From contig JASHOA010000044.1 of the NCBI GenBank assembly GCA_030041375.1, positions 36,299 through 100,298 of the forward strand: a stretch of 64,000 nucleotides of DNA, in the 5' to 3' direction. Origin of the DNA: Acetobacteraceae bacterium (GTDB taxonomy: Bacteria > Pseudomonadota > Alphaproteobacteria > Acetobacterales > Acetobacteraceae). The notes beneath the pieces were generated by a model. That model made no database searches, had not been told where the DNA came from, and worked only from the letters and a program-made list of their open reading frames with translations. Made by a program: the position numbers and the translations under genes. Of the stretch, positions 32,029 to 39,729 are shown one piece after another. The first letter of the stretch is position 1, and each line of letters begins with the position of its first letter.

Positions 32029-32053
32029 CGGTTGCTGCCGAGGGCAGCAACCG
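32029..32053. other. Perfect 11-bp hairpin between an exported-protein gene and msrQ
   Basis: CGGTTGCTGCC (32029-32039), loop GAG, then GGCAGCAACCG (32043-32053) form a perfect stem. It lies about 80 bases beyond the stop of the gene at 32135-32800 and about 115 bases before the msrQ start, both on the minus strand. There is no T run, so it may be a factor-assisted terminator or a regulator site. The rest of the 220-base gap shows no gene. Confidence 0.6.
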
Positions 32054-32134
32054 ACGGGGGCAGGACATTGGCGCGGCCACGTTCCCCCGGCGGCGGCGCT
32101 CAGGTTCCTATTACGGGATGCAAGGCGGCCTGGG

Positions 32135-32800
32135 TCACTGGTTGGAGGGGGCCGGTGGCGAGGGCGGCTGAGGCGGGGCTCCCTGCACTCCGGGCGGCGC
32201 GGCGCCGGGTGGGCCGGGCGGCATCGTCGGCTGGATGCGTCGGAAGCCGGCCGGCGGGACGAAGAGCGACTCCGGTTGCGGCCCATAGACGATCGAAGTC
32301 GCCTCGAGACGCGGCTCGGCACTGCCGCCGCCGACCGGTTCGGCTTTCAGCACCACGCCGTCAGCGGTGATGCAGGCCTGGAGATCGGGGCTGTTCGGCC
32401 CGGTCGGGACCGACCAGAGGGTGCAGGATGTCCCCGCCACGGTGGCGGTTGCGCCCCTCTTCATGAGCATGTTGGGGCTGCGGTCCATCAGGTTGCCGAC
32501 CTGCGGCGGGAGCGGGCGCTCGAGGTAGATTTTTTCGGTGTAAAGGACCGAGAGCAAAACGTTGGCCTTGCGGTCGATCACCTGGAAGCCGGGCTGGCCC
32601 ACGACGTCGATGTGCAGGCGCCGGCCGGCGGCGTCGAAGTTCATATGGACCACGTGGACCGCTCCTTTCGGGTCCGTGGCCTGGTAAGTGACGGCAACAT
32701 CGCGGGTGGGGGTGAGGGGCGGCTGGTCGGCCGCGCTAGCCGACGCGGCGGCGAGCACAAGCGCCAGCGCGCCGAGACCGGAGATGACGCTTGTCCGCAT
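32135..32800 (-). CDS. Periplasmic protein of unknown function
   Basis: A 221-residue exported protein. The signal peptide (VISGLGALALVLAAASAS) is cut near ASAAD. The mature part looks like an all-beta domain, with VAVTYQATDPKGAVHVVHMN, RLHIDVVGQPGFQVIDRKAN and EKIYLERPLPPQVGNLM, reminiscent of DUF4412-like or LolA-like periplasmic proteins; this is a weak impression. Cysteines in SCTLW and QACI could form a disulfide. The last 35 residues are Pro/Gly-rich. It starts just upstream of the aat 3' end on the same strand and may share its transcript. Confidence 0.6.
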   Translation of the reverse strand: MRTSVISGLGALALVLAAASASAADQPPLTPTRDVAVTYQATDPKGAVHVVHMNFDAAGRRLHIDVVGQPGFQVIDRKANVLLSVLYTEKIYLERPLPPQVGNLMDRSPNMLMKRGATATVAGTSCTLWSVPTGPNSPDLQACITADGVVLKAEPVGGGSAEPRLEATSIVYGPQPESLFVPPAGFRRIQPTMPPGPPGAAPPGVQGAPPQPPSPPAPSNQ

Positions 32801-32851
32801 GGGACCTTTCCTTGAGGCAGGAGGGCAAGCTGGAACGGCGGACGCTTCGGG

Positions 32852-33538
32852 TCAAGCCGTTTGGCCTGAGGGGCGCCTGGTGCGCGCGGCCAGGGCGCGG
32901 ATGGCGGCGGCGAGCAGGGCGGGATCGGGAGCGGCAAGCCAGCGGGCGGGCGCCTCTACGGCGGCCAGCAGTTCGGCGCGATAGGAATCGCGCGGAATTT
33001 CGATGGCGCCGAACTGGGCGAGATGGCTGGTGACGAACTGGGTATCGAGGAGGCGGAATCCGCCGATCCTGAGGCGGGCGACGAGGTGCACCAGCGCCAC
33101 CTTCGAGGCGTCGGTCTCGAGGCTGAACATGCTCTCGCCGAAAAAGGCGCCGCCGAGCGCAACCCCGTAAAGACCGCCGACGAGCAGGCCCTCGCGCCAG
33201 GATTCCACGGAGTGGGCGTGTCCGCGGCAGGCGAGTTCGTTGAAGAGGCTTTCGATCTCGGTGTTGATCCAGGTGTCTTCCCGGCCGGGACGGCGGCGGG
33301 CGCAGGCAGCGATCACCGCCGGGAAATTGGCATTCGCGGTAACCGTGAAGCGGCCGTGCAGGACGGTGCGGGCGAGACGGCGCGGCAAGTGGAAGCGGTC
33401 GAGTGGAAGGATGCCCCGGAACTCGGGATCGAGCCAGTAAAGGCGCTCGCCGCGGCGCGTCTCGGCCATCGGGAAGAGGCCGGCCCGATAGGCCCTCAGC
33501 ATCAGCTCGGGTGTGACCTGCAGGCTGCGGCGCGACAT
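32852..33538 (-). CDS. aat: Leucyl/phenylalanyl-tRNA-protein transferase
   Basis: Adds Leu or Phe to proteins with N-terminal Arg or Lys, marking them for ClpS/ClpAP degradation. The 228 residues carry the family blocks [72 protein letters not shown] and [20 protein letters not shown], all split across the GNAT-like fold. The C-terminal segment [17 protein letters not shown] is also standard. It is a housekeeping gene with no unusual features. Confidence 0.95.
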   Translation of the reverse strand: MSRRSLQVTPELMLRAYRAGLFPMAETRRGERLYWLDPEFRGILPLDRFHLPRRLARTVLHGRFTVTANANFPAVIAACARRRPGREDTWINTEIESLFNELACRGHAHSVESWREGLLVGGLYGVALGGAFFGESMFSLETDASKVALVHLVARLRIGGFRLLDTQFVTSHLAQFGAIEIPRDSYRAELLAAVEAPARWLAAPDPALLAAAIRALAARTRRPSGQTA

Positions 33539-33594
33539 CTCTCCATTGTGGTGAAGGCGGGATTGTTCCGCCAGTGGCGAGGAGCCGGGCCCGA

Positions 33595-34227
33595 TCAGCC
33601 GGACTTGGAGGGAGGGGTCAGTGCGTCGTCGATTTCGCGGGCGCGGATGGCGGCCGGGCGGGCGCTGAGCCGTGCCCAGTAGGCTTCGAAGGCGGGCCGT
33701 TTCTCCATCATTCCGAACTGCATGGAAAAGCCGACCTGGGAGCCGAGATAGACATCGGCCGCGCTGAACTGCTCACCGAGCAGATAGCCGGGCTGGTCCA
33801 GGGCGCGCTCGAGCGCATTCATCACGTCGGCATAGGTGCCATAGCCCATCATCCGCTCGCGCCCATCCGGGACGACGAATCCGAGCGCCTTGTTGCTCAT
33901 CGCCGCCTCGATGGGACCGGCGGCGAAGAAGAGCCAGCGGTAATAAGGCCCGCGCAGCCGGTCGCCCGGTGGCGGCGCAAGAGCGCTTTCCGGGAAGGCG
34001 TCGGCAAGGTAGGCGCAGATGGCGGCCGTTTCGGTGATCACCGTCTCACCATGGCGGAGCGCGGGCACCTTGCCCATCGGATTGATCGCGCGATAGGCCG
34101 CTCCTTTCATCGCGGGCCCGAAATCGATGATCTCGGTGCGGTAGGGTTTGCCGACTTCCTCCAGCATCCAGCGGACGATCCGACCGCGGGATTGCGGGTG
34201 CGTATAGAAGACCAGATCGTCCGCCAT
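33595..34227 (-). CDS. Glutathione S-transferase family protein
   Basis: A 210-residue GST. The thioredoxin-like domain shows [18 protein letters not shown], with a serine near the glutathione thiol. [13 protein letters not shown] carries the cis-proline, and [17 protein letters not shown] the glutathione carboxylate contact. The helical domain includes [19 protein letters not shown], the usual N-capping box. It resembles the bacterial beta/theta-like class. It is unlike the GST at 23491, so the two are not recent duplicates. The substrate is unknown. It lies 34 bases downstream of the amidase on the same strand. Confidence 0.9.
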   Translation of the reverse strand: MADDLVFYTHPQSRGRIVRWMLEEVGKPYRTEIIDFGPAMKGAAYRAINPMGKVPALRHGETVITETAAICAYLADAFPESALAPPPGDRLRGPYYRWLFFAAGPIEAAMSNKALGFVVPDGRERMMGYGTYADVMNALERALDQPGYLLGEQFSAADVYLGSQVGFSMQFGMMEKRPAFEAYWARLSARPAAIRAREIDDALTPPSKSG

Positions 34228-34260
34228 TGGCTTGCTCCGTTGATGAGAGGCGAAAAACGA

Positions 34261-35598
34261 TCAGGCCAGGTGGTGCTCGATGCCGGCGGCGATCGAGAAG
34301 AGGCGCTGGTCGGCCATGGTTTCGCCGACCAGCATGAGCCCGACCGGCGGCTCGCCGGGGCGCGAAATGGGCAGGCTCAGGGCGCAGCGATCGAGAAGGT
34401 TCGCCGGCATGGTGTTGCGCAGCACCAGGAGATTGATGCGGTTGTAATCGTCGTCGGCTTCGACCTCGGCGAGGCGCGGCGGCAGGATGGCAACGCTTGG
34501 CATCAAGAGGGCGTCGATCCCGGCGGTCGCCGCGTTCATCTCGCGGATCAACCTGGCACGGTCTTCGACAATGGCGATGTAGTCGGCGGCGCTCTGGCGG
34601 GAGCCCTGCTCGAGGCGGCGGCGAACCCGCTGATCGTATTCGGCGCCGCGTTCGGCCAGATGCGGGCGGTGCCAGGCATAGGCCTCGGCAGCGACAATGC
34701 CGCCGCGTTCGAGGAAGCGAGGGATGCCGGAAAGCGGGGCGAAGTTCCGTTCCTCGATGTGGGCGCCGGCGGCGGAGAGGCGCGTGCAGGCGGCGCTGAA
34801 GGCGGCGGCGACGGTTCCGTCCATCCCTTCGAGGCCGAAGGGTGCGGGAATCGCGAGGCGGAGTGCCGCAAGCGGGGCGGGCTCGGGCGGGGCCGGGGAA
34901 ACGCCGGCGATGATGGCGTCGATGATGGCGGCGGAGGCGACGTTCGAGGCGAGCGGGCCGACCGAGTCGAGGGTCGTTGCGAGAGGCAGCACGCCGTCGA
35001 TCGGCACGCGGCGGGCGGTGGGCTTGTAACCGACCACGCCGCAGAAGGCGGCAGGGATGCGGCAGGAACCGCCGGTGTCGGTGCCGAGGGCGGCGAGGGC
35101 CATGCCGTCGGCGACGGAGACCCCGGCTCCAGAGGAACTGCCGCCCGGGACGCGGCCGGATACTCGGTCCCAGGGGGAGAGCGGGGTGCCGAAATGCGGG
35201 TTGATGCCGAGGCCGGAATAGGCGAACTCGGTCATGTTGGTGCGGCCGAGCGGAATCAGCCCGGCGGCGAGGAGGCGGGTTACGACCGGCGCGTGGCGCG
35301 CGGCGGGCGGCGCTGCGGCGAGCACGCGGGAGCCGGCCGGAGTGGGCTCACCTTGAATGTCGAACAGGTCCTTGAGGCTGACCGGGATGCCGGCATAAGG
35401 ACCCGGCGCGCGGCCGGCGCGGCGGAGGCGGCCGATCGCATCGGCCATGGCGCGCGCCTGAGCGGAATGGAGCTTCAGGAAAGTGCGGGAGCCCTGGCCC
35501 GCGGGATCGGTGATACGGGAGAGGCATTCCTCGACCAGGGCCGCCGAGGAGAGCGTGCCGGCCTCGAGCAGGGCGGCGGTTTCGGGTAGCGAGCGCAT
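34261..35598 (-). CDS. Amidase signature family enzyme
   Basis: A 445-residue hydrolase of the Ser-cisSer-Lys class. The three catalytic residues are visible: Lys in GIPVSLKDLFDIQG, the cis-Ser in TDTGGSCRIPAAFCG, and the nucleophile Ser within VPGGSSSGAGVSVADG. GVVGYKPTARRVPIDG follows as in aryl amidases and GatA-like enzymes. The start is placed at ATG 35598 (MRSLPETAALLEAG), since the upstream 41 residues are not family-like and would run into the divergent promoter. The substrate is not predictable, and no gatB or gatC lies nearby. It is divergent from the uronate dehydrogenase-like gene. Confidence 0.9.
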   Translation of the reverse strand: MRSLPETAALLEAGTLSSAALVEECLSRITDPAGQGSRTFLKLHSAQARAMADAIGRLRRAGRAPGPYAGIPVSLKDLFDIQGEPTPAGSRVLAAAPPAARHAPVVTRLLAAGLIPLGRTNMTEFAYSGLGINPHFGTPLSPWDRVSGRVPGGSSSGAGVSVADGMALAALGTDTGGSCRIPAAFCGVVGYKPTARRVPIDGVLPLATTLDSVGPLASNVASAAIIDAIIAGVSPAPPEPAPLAALRLAIPAPFGLEGMDGTVAAAFSAACTRLSAAGAHIEERNFAPLSGIPRFLERGGIVAAEAYAWHRPHLAERGAEYDQRVRRRLEQGSRQSAADYIAIVEDRARLIREMNAATAGIDALLMPSVAILPPRLAEVEADDDYNRINLLVLRNTMPANLLDRCALSLPISRPGEPPVGLMLVGETMADQRLFSIAAGIEHHLA

Positions 35599-35669
35599 CG
35601 GCGGACGTTGCCCGGCGGCGCCAGAGAGGGCAAGGGTGCCCACGCATGGGCAGAGAGTGGGAGAGAGAG

Positions 35670-36503
35670 ATGGCGGAGATTCCGGCCCGGCCCGTGTTGC
35701 TGACGGGGGCATCGGGTGCACTCGGACGGATGCTGGTGAAGGGGCTCGGGGAGGCGGGCTGGACGCTCAGGCTCACCGATATCGTGCCTTTTCCCGACCC
35801 GCTGCCGCGGGGTGCGAGCTTCACGCGGGCGGACCTGGTGGACGGAATGGCGATCCTCAGGCTTGCCGAAGGCTGCGGGACGATCCTGCATTTCGGCGGG
35901 GTTTCGGTGGAGCGGCCGTTTTCGGAAGTGCTCGGGCCGAATATCCAGGGGCTTTATCACGTCTATGAGGCGGCGCGACGGGAGCGGGCGCGGGTGGTGT
36001 TCGCGTCCTCCAACCATACGATCGGCTTTCACGAGCGGAGCGAGAAGCTGGACCAGGACTGCCAGTTCCGCCCCGACGGCTATTACGGGCTTTCGAAAGC
36101 CTACGGAGAACTGATGGGCCGGCTCTACTGGGACAAGCACGGGGTCGAGAACATCAATCTCAGGATCGGCGGCTCGCGGCCGAAAGTGGACAACGCGCGC
36201 ACGCTTGCGATCTGGCTGAGCTACGCGGATCTGCTTCGCCTCGTCATCCGGGCAACGCTTGCACCTTCGGTCGGGACCCTGGTGATCTGGGGAGCATCGA
36301 ACAATTCGCGCGGCTTCTGGGGGCGGGACGGGCGGGCGGTGATCGGCTGGCAGCCGCAGGACTCCGCCGATCCTTTCATTTCCGAACAGGCTCGGAACGT
36401 GAGCGGCAATCCGGTCGAGGAGCGCTACCAGGGCGGGCCCTACGCAGCGATCGAATACAGCCGCCGTGAGCCGTCGCCCAAGGCGCTGTTCCCGGCGGGG
36501 TAA
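35670..36503 (+). CDS. NAD-dependent epimerase/dehydratase, uronate dehydrogenase-like
   Basis: A 277-residue short-chain (extended SDR) enzyme. It has the Rossmann motif LLTGASGALGRMLVKGL, ILHFGGVSVERPF, FASSNHTIGFH with the catalytic Ser/Asn region, and YYGLSKAYGE with Tyr and Lys. NINLRIGGSRPKVDNAR and LVIWGASNNSRGFWGRDG closely follow uronate dehydrogenases, which oxidise glucuronate or galacturonate to aldarolactones. ATG 35670 has AGTGGGAGAGAG in front, while the ATG at 35646 lacks support. The sugar-acid substrate is inferred from family resemblance. Confidence 0.83.
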   Translation: MAEIPARPVLLTGASGALGRMLVKGLGEAGWTLRLTDIVPFPDPLPRGASFTRADLVDGMAILRLAEGCGTILHFGGVSVERPFSEVLGPNIQGLYHVYEAARRERARVVFASSNHTIGFHERSEKLDQDCQFRPDGYYGLSKAYGELMGRLYWDKHGVENINLRIGGSRPKVDNARTLAIWLSYADLLRLVIRATLAPSVGTLVIWGASNNSRGFWGRDGRAVIGWQPQDSADPFISEQARNVSGNPVEERYQGGPYAAIEYSRREPSPKALFPAG

Positions 36504-36594
36504 AGGCAAGCGGCGTTGTCGCCGGCGCGGCCCTGGCTTCTTCGGCGGGGGAACCTTTCGGCCCCGTGGTGCATCCAAAGGCGCGGAGGACGCG

Positions 36595-36678
36595 ATGCAC
36601 CAGCCAATGTGCGGGTGCTCGGCGGGCTCAGGGCACTCGACGATCCGGCGAGCCTTGGAGCGTGACTCGCCGGCATAA
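36595..36678 (+). CDS. Possible 27-residue peptide
   Basis: A short frame, MHQPMCGCSAGSGHSTIRRA and seven more residues, starts at 36595 after GCGGAGGACGCG, a plausible ribosome site, and stops at 36678. It lies between the uronate dehydrogenase-like gene and repeat half copy B. The Met/His/Cys-rich start could bind metal. It may be real, a fragment, or chance. There is no further support. Confidence 0.2.
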   Translation: MHQPMCGCSAGSGHSTIRRALERDSPA

Positions 36679-36701
36679 CGGTGGACGAGGCACTGGGCAG
36701 T

Positions 36702-36759
36702 TTATTCGAGCCCGCGATTCACGCCCTCCGACGATTCCGCCTCGGGCGATCGCGGACTG
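36702..36759 (-). repeat. Half copy (B) of the 103-bp double-hairpin repeat, overlapping a gene end
   Basis: Hairpin 1 lies at 36708-36759, with arms GAGCCCGCGAT (36708-36718) and ATCGCGGACTG (36749-36759), plus the TTTATTC linker to 36702. One arm has a C-to-T change on the minus strand that would still pair as a G-U wobble in RNA. Hairpin 2 is missing. The stop codon and last 13 codons of the glycosyltransferase gene lie inside it. Confidence 0.85.
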
Positions 36760-37822
36760 ATGCTTCGTGCAACGGCACGAGATTGGCCAGGAAGACTTCC
36801 GAGGCGCGGCGCCAGGTGAACTGTTCGGCGTAGGCACGGCAGGTCGCGCGGTTCAATGTCAGCGCGGCGAGCGCGGCGTGGCCGAGATCGACATCGAGGA
36901 TGCCGACCTCTCCGGCGGCACCGCCCAGCACGTCGGAAGGGCCGGAGACCGGGAAGGCGGCGACCGGCGTGCCGGAGGCGAGGGCTTCGAGCAGAACGAG
37001 GCCGAAGGTGTCGGTGCGGCTCGGGAATACCATGACGTCGGCGCTGGCATAGGCGGCGGCGAGTGCGGCGCCATAACGCGCACCGACGAAATGCACGTCG
37101 GGATAGGTGCGGCGGAGCGAGGCAAGCTGGGGCCCGTCTCCCACCACCAGCTTCGAACCGGGAAGGGAGAGATCGAGGAAGGCGGCAATGTTCTTTTCGA
37201 TGGCAATGCGCCCGACATAGAGGAAGACGGGGCGCGGCAGCGCCCAGTCGGTGCGAGCGCCGGGATGGAAAAGGGCGAGATCGACGCCGCGCGTCCAAGG
37301 CCGGATATGGGCGAAGCCGCGGCGGCAAAGTTCGTTGCGGAGACTCTCGGCAGCGACCAGCATGCCAGCGCCGGCGGCGTGGAAGCGACGCAGCCAGGCG
37401 TAGATGGGAGCCGGAGGAAGCCCTGTACGGGCGGCGATGTATTCGGGGAAGCGGGTATGGAAGGAGGTCGTGAAGCGGAGGCCTCTCTTGAGGGCCCAGC
37501 GGCGCGCTGCCATGCCGAGCGGGCCTTCCGTTGCGATGTGCAGAGTGTCGGGGGCGAAGTCCACGATGCGGTGGGCCAGCGCGCGGCGCGGGAAGAGCGA
37601 GAGCCGGATCTCCGGGTAGGTCGGGCAAGGGATGGTGCGGAATGTTTCGGGCCCGATGACGGCGGCCCGGTGTCCGAGTGCCGCCAGCTCGTCGGTGACC
37701 GCGGCGAGGGTGCGCACGACGCCGTTCACCTGTGGCGCCCAGGCGTCGGAAACGATGAGAACGCGGTGCGGGACCGGTGGGCCCGCCGGTCGCGTCTCAG
37801 CGGACGGCGAGGCGATCGCCAT
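36719..37822 (-). CDS. Glycosyltransferase family 4 protein
   Basis: A 367-residue GT-B enzyme. It has the N-terminal HRVLIVSDAWAPQVNGVVRT, FTTSFHTRFPEYIAARTG and PWTRGVDLALFHPG. The donor-binding domain shows VFLYVGRIAIEKNIAAFLDL, VGDGPQLASLRRTYP and FPSRTDTFGLVLLEALASG, with the E-x7-E pattern. This set resembles the alphaproteobacterial GT4 group that glycosylates diacylglycerol lipids or makes mannosyl-lipids. It overlaps the LpxH-like gene by 26 bases and is near a lipid kinase, so envelope lipid glycosylation is a fair inference. The C-terminal 13 residues (SVRDRPRRNRRRA) come from a repeat element. Confidence 0.88.
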   Translation of the reverse strand: MAIASPSAETRPAGPPVPHRVLIVSDAWAPQVNGVVRTLAAVTDELAALGHRAAVIGPETFRTIPCPTYPEIRLSLFPRRALAHRIVDFAPDTLHIATEGPLGMAARRWALKRGLRFTTSFHTRFPEYIAARTGLPPAPIYAWLRRFHAAGAGMLVAAESLRNELCRRGFAHIRPWTRGVDLALFHPGARTDWALPRPVFLYVGRIAIEKNIAAFLDLSLPGSKLVVGDGPQLASLRRTYPDVHFVGARYGAALAAAYASADVMVFPSRTDTFGLVLLEALASGTPVAAFPVSGPSDVLGGAAGEVGILDVDLGHAALAALTLNRATCRAYAEQFTWRRASEVFLANLVPLHEASVRDRPRRNRRRA

Positions 37823-38597
37823 CTGCCGCCGAGAGCCGCGTCGCGGCGGACCAGTCGATCAGCTCGAGACGACCATCGTCATGTTCGACGAGGGCGGTGC
37901 AGCTTTCCATCCAGTCGCCGTCATTGGCGTAGAGGATGCCGCCCAGGTTGCGCATTTCGGCGTGATGGATGTGCCCGCAAACGACACCGTCGAAACCACG
38001 CCGGCGGGCCTCCGCTGCAAGGGCGACCTCGAAACGGTCGATGGCCTTGACCGCTCCTTTGACCTGCCGCTTGAGCCAGGCGGAGAGCGACCAGTATGGA
38101 TAGCCGAGCCGTACGCGCGCCCAGTTGAACAGGCGGTTGAGGGTGATGACGGCGTGATAGGCATGATCGCCGAGCAGGGCGACGAAACGCGCATAGCGCA
38201 CGACGCTGTCGAATGCGTCGCCGTGCAGCACGAGGAGGCGCCGGCCGTCCGCCGTGATGTGCTCGGCCTCCGCCTGCAAGCGGATTCCGGCGATCTCGAG
38301 GCCGAGCGGAAGCCAGGCCCGCAGCATGGAGTCGTGATTGCCGGGGATGTAGATGACGGTGGTGCCTGCCTGGGCGTGGGAGAGAATGAGCCGCAGCACC
38401 TCGTCGTGATGGCGGTCCCAGTACCACGAGCGGCGGAGCCGCCAGCCATCGATCATGTCGCCGACGAGAAAAAGGTGGCGGCAGCGGATCACGCGCAGGA
38501 AGGATGCCAGCGGGCGGGCCTGGCAGCCGCGCGCGCCAAGATGCGCATCCGAAATGAACACGCTACGGTAGAGCACGGGGCGATGTTCGAAGTGCAT
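37797..38597 (-). CDS. Metallophosphoesterase of the LpxH/UDP-2,3-diacylglucosamine diphosphatase family
   Basis: A 266-residue calcineurin-like phosphoesterase with all metal motifs: VFISDAHLGARG (DxH), LVGDMIDGWRLRRSWYW (GDxxD), IPGNHDSMLR (GNHD), LLVLHGDAFDS and VCGHIHHAEMR (GHxH). LpxH removes UMP from UDP-2,3-diacylglucosamine in lipid A synthesis. This subfamily, often next to a GT4 gene in alphaproteobacteria, may act on another lipid or sugar phosphate. It is translated just ahead of, and overlapping, the glycosyltransferase, so the two probably act in one pathway. Confidence 0.85.
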   Translation of the reverse strand: MHFEHRPVLYRSVFISDAHLGARGCQARPLASFLRVIRCRHLFLVGDMIDGWRLRRSWYWDRHHDEVLRLILSHAQAGTTVIYIPGNHDSMLRAWLPLGLEIAGIRLQAEAEHITADGRRLLVLHGDAFDSVVRYARFVALLGDHAYHAVITLNRLFNWARVRLGYPYWSLSAWLKRQVKGAVKAIDRFEVALAAEARRRGFDGVVCGHIHHAEMRNLGGILYANDGDWMESCTALVEHDDGRLELIDWSAATRLSAADGDRLAVR

Positions 38598-38708
38598 GCG
38601 CAGCTACTGGCATAGACGAGGCGGGCCGCGCCGGTAGAGTGAAGTTTCAATGAATTGGCGGATCGTCCTGATAACGCACCAAGATCATCGATTTGTCCTC
38701 GTCATGTC

Positions 38709-39644
38709 ATGCGCGTGCAACAGTCGGGCCGGAAGATGACGTTTTCCGAGGCGAGTCGCCGCTTCCTGAACTGCAATTCAATGGTGATCGTATTCAATCC
38801 CACGGCAGGCAAGCGGCAGGTGCACCGGCTCTGGCGGGTGCTCGATCTCCTGTTGCAAAACGGCATCAGGGTCGATCTGGCGGAGACCGGCCATCGCGGC
38901 CATGCGGTGCTTCTGGCCCGGGAGGCGGCGGAGCGCGGTGCCCGGCTCGTGGTTGCCGCCGGCGGAGACGGCACGATTGCCGAGGTTGCGAATGGCCTTT
39001 GCCGCACCCGGGTGCAGCTTGGCGTGATTCCGCTGGGTACAGCGAACGTGCTGGCGCACGAGCTTGGCCTTCCCTTCGCGCCGCGCGCCGTGGCGCAGGG
39101 GCTGGCTTTCGGGCGCACGCAGAGGGTTTGGCCAGGCGTTGCCCGCGGGGCATCGGGCGAGCGGCTATTCGTGCAGATGCTGGGCGTGGGGTTCGATGCG
39201 GCGGTGGTGCACCATCTGCCCGAGGCGCTGAAGCGCGTGCTCGGCCGCGGCGCCTATGTCATGCAGTGCCTTCGCGAGGTGCCGCGCTATCGGTTTCCGC
39301 GGCTCAGGGTCCGGCTCGATGGGCAGTCGTTGGAGGCATCGAGCGTGATCGTGACCAAGGGCCGCTATTATGCGGGACGATATCTGTTGGCGCCCGGGGC
39401 GAGGCCGGATGAGCCGGGCTTCAGCGTGGCGTTGTTCCGAGGCCCTGGCCGGCTTTCCGCGTTGCTGGGCGGCGCGCTGTTGCCGCTGGATCTTCTGCCG
39501 CGCGTGCCGGGGCTTTCGCTGATCCGCGCCGGGCGGATCGAGATCGAGGATCGCGTTCCGGCACAGGCGGATGGAGATGCCGCCGGGCATGCGCCGCTCA
39601 GCATCAGCGATGCGGCGGCGCCGCTCGCGATCGTGAGCGGGTGA
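38709..39644 (+). CDS. Diacylglycerol kinase family lipid kinase (YegS/DgkB type)
   Basis: About 311 residues with the catalytic domain start VIVFNPTAGKRQ, the nucleotide loop VVAAGGDGTIAEVANGL, GVIPLGTANVLAHELGLP, and GVGFDAAVVHHLPEALKR in the second domain. Members phosphorylate diacylglycerol, sphingosine or related lipids at the inner membrane. The start is uncertain: TTG 38655 and ATGs at 38709, 38736 and 38781 are in frame, and homologues normally begin close to the 38781 site. It is divergent from the LpxH-like and glycosyltransferase genes, which supports a shared lipid theme. Confidence 0.87.
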   Translation: MRVQQSGRKMTFSEASRRFLNCNSMVIVFNPTAGKRQVHRLWRVLDLLLQNGIRVDLAETGHRGHAVLLAREAAERGARLVVAAGGDGTIAEVANGLCRTRVQLGVIPLGTANVLAHELGLPFAPRAVAQGLAFGRTQRVWPGVARGASGERLFVQMLGVGFDAAVVHHLPEALKRVLGRGAYVMQCLREVPRYRFPRLRVRLDGQSLEASSVIVTKGRYYAGRYLLAPGARPDEPGFSVALFRGPGRLSALLGGALLPLDLLPRVPGLSLIRAGRIEIEDRVPAQADGDAAGHAPLSISDAAAPLAIVSG

Positions 39645-39729
39645 GGTTCCGGCGGCGAGATGAACCTCGCGGCGCGCATGCTGCGTGCGCGGCGCTTTTC
39701 GGGAACGTATGGAGCGGCGGATTGGGGGC

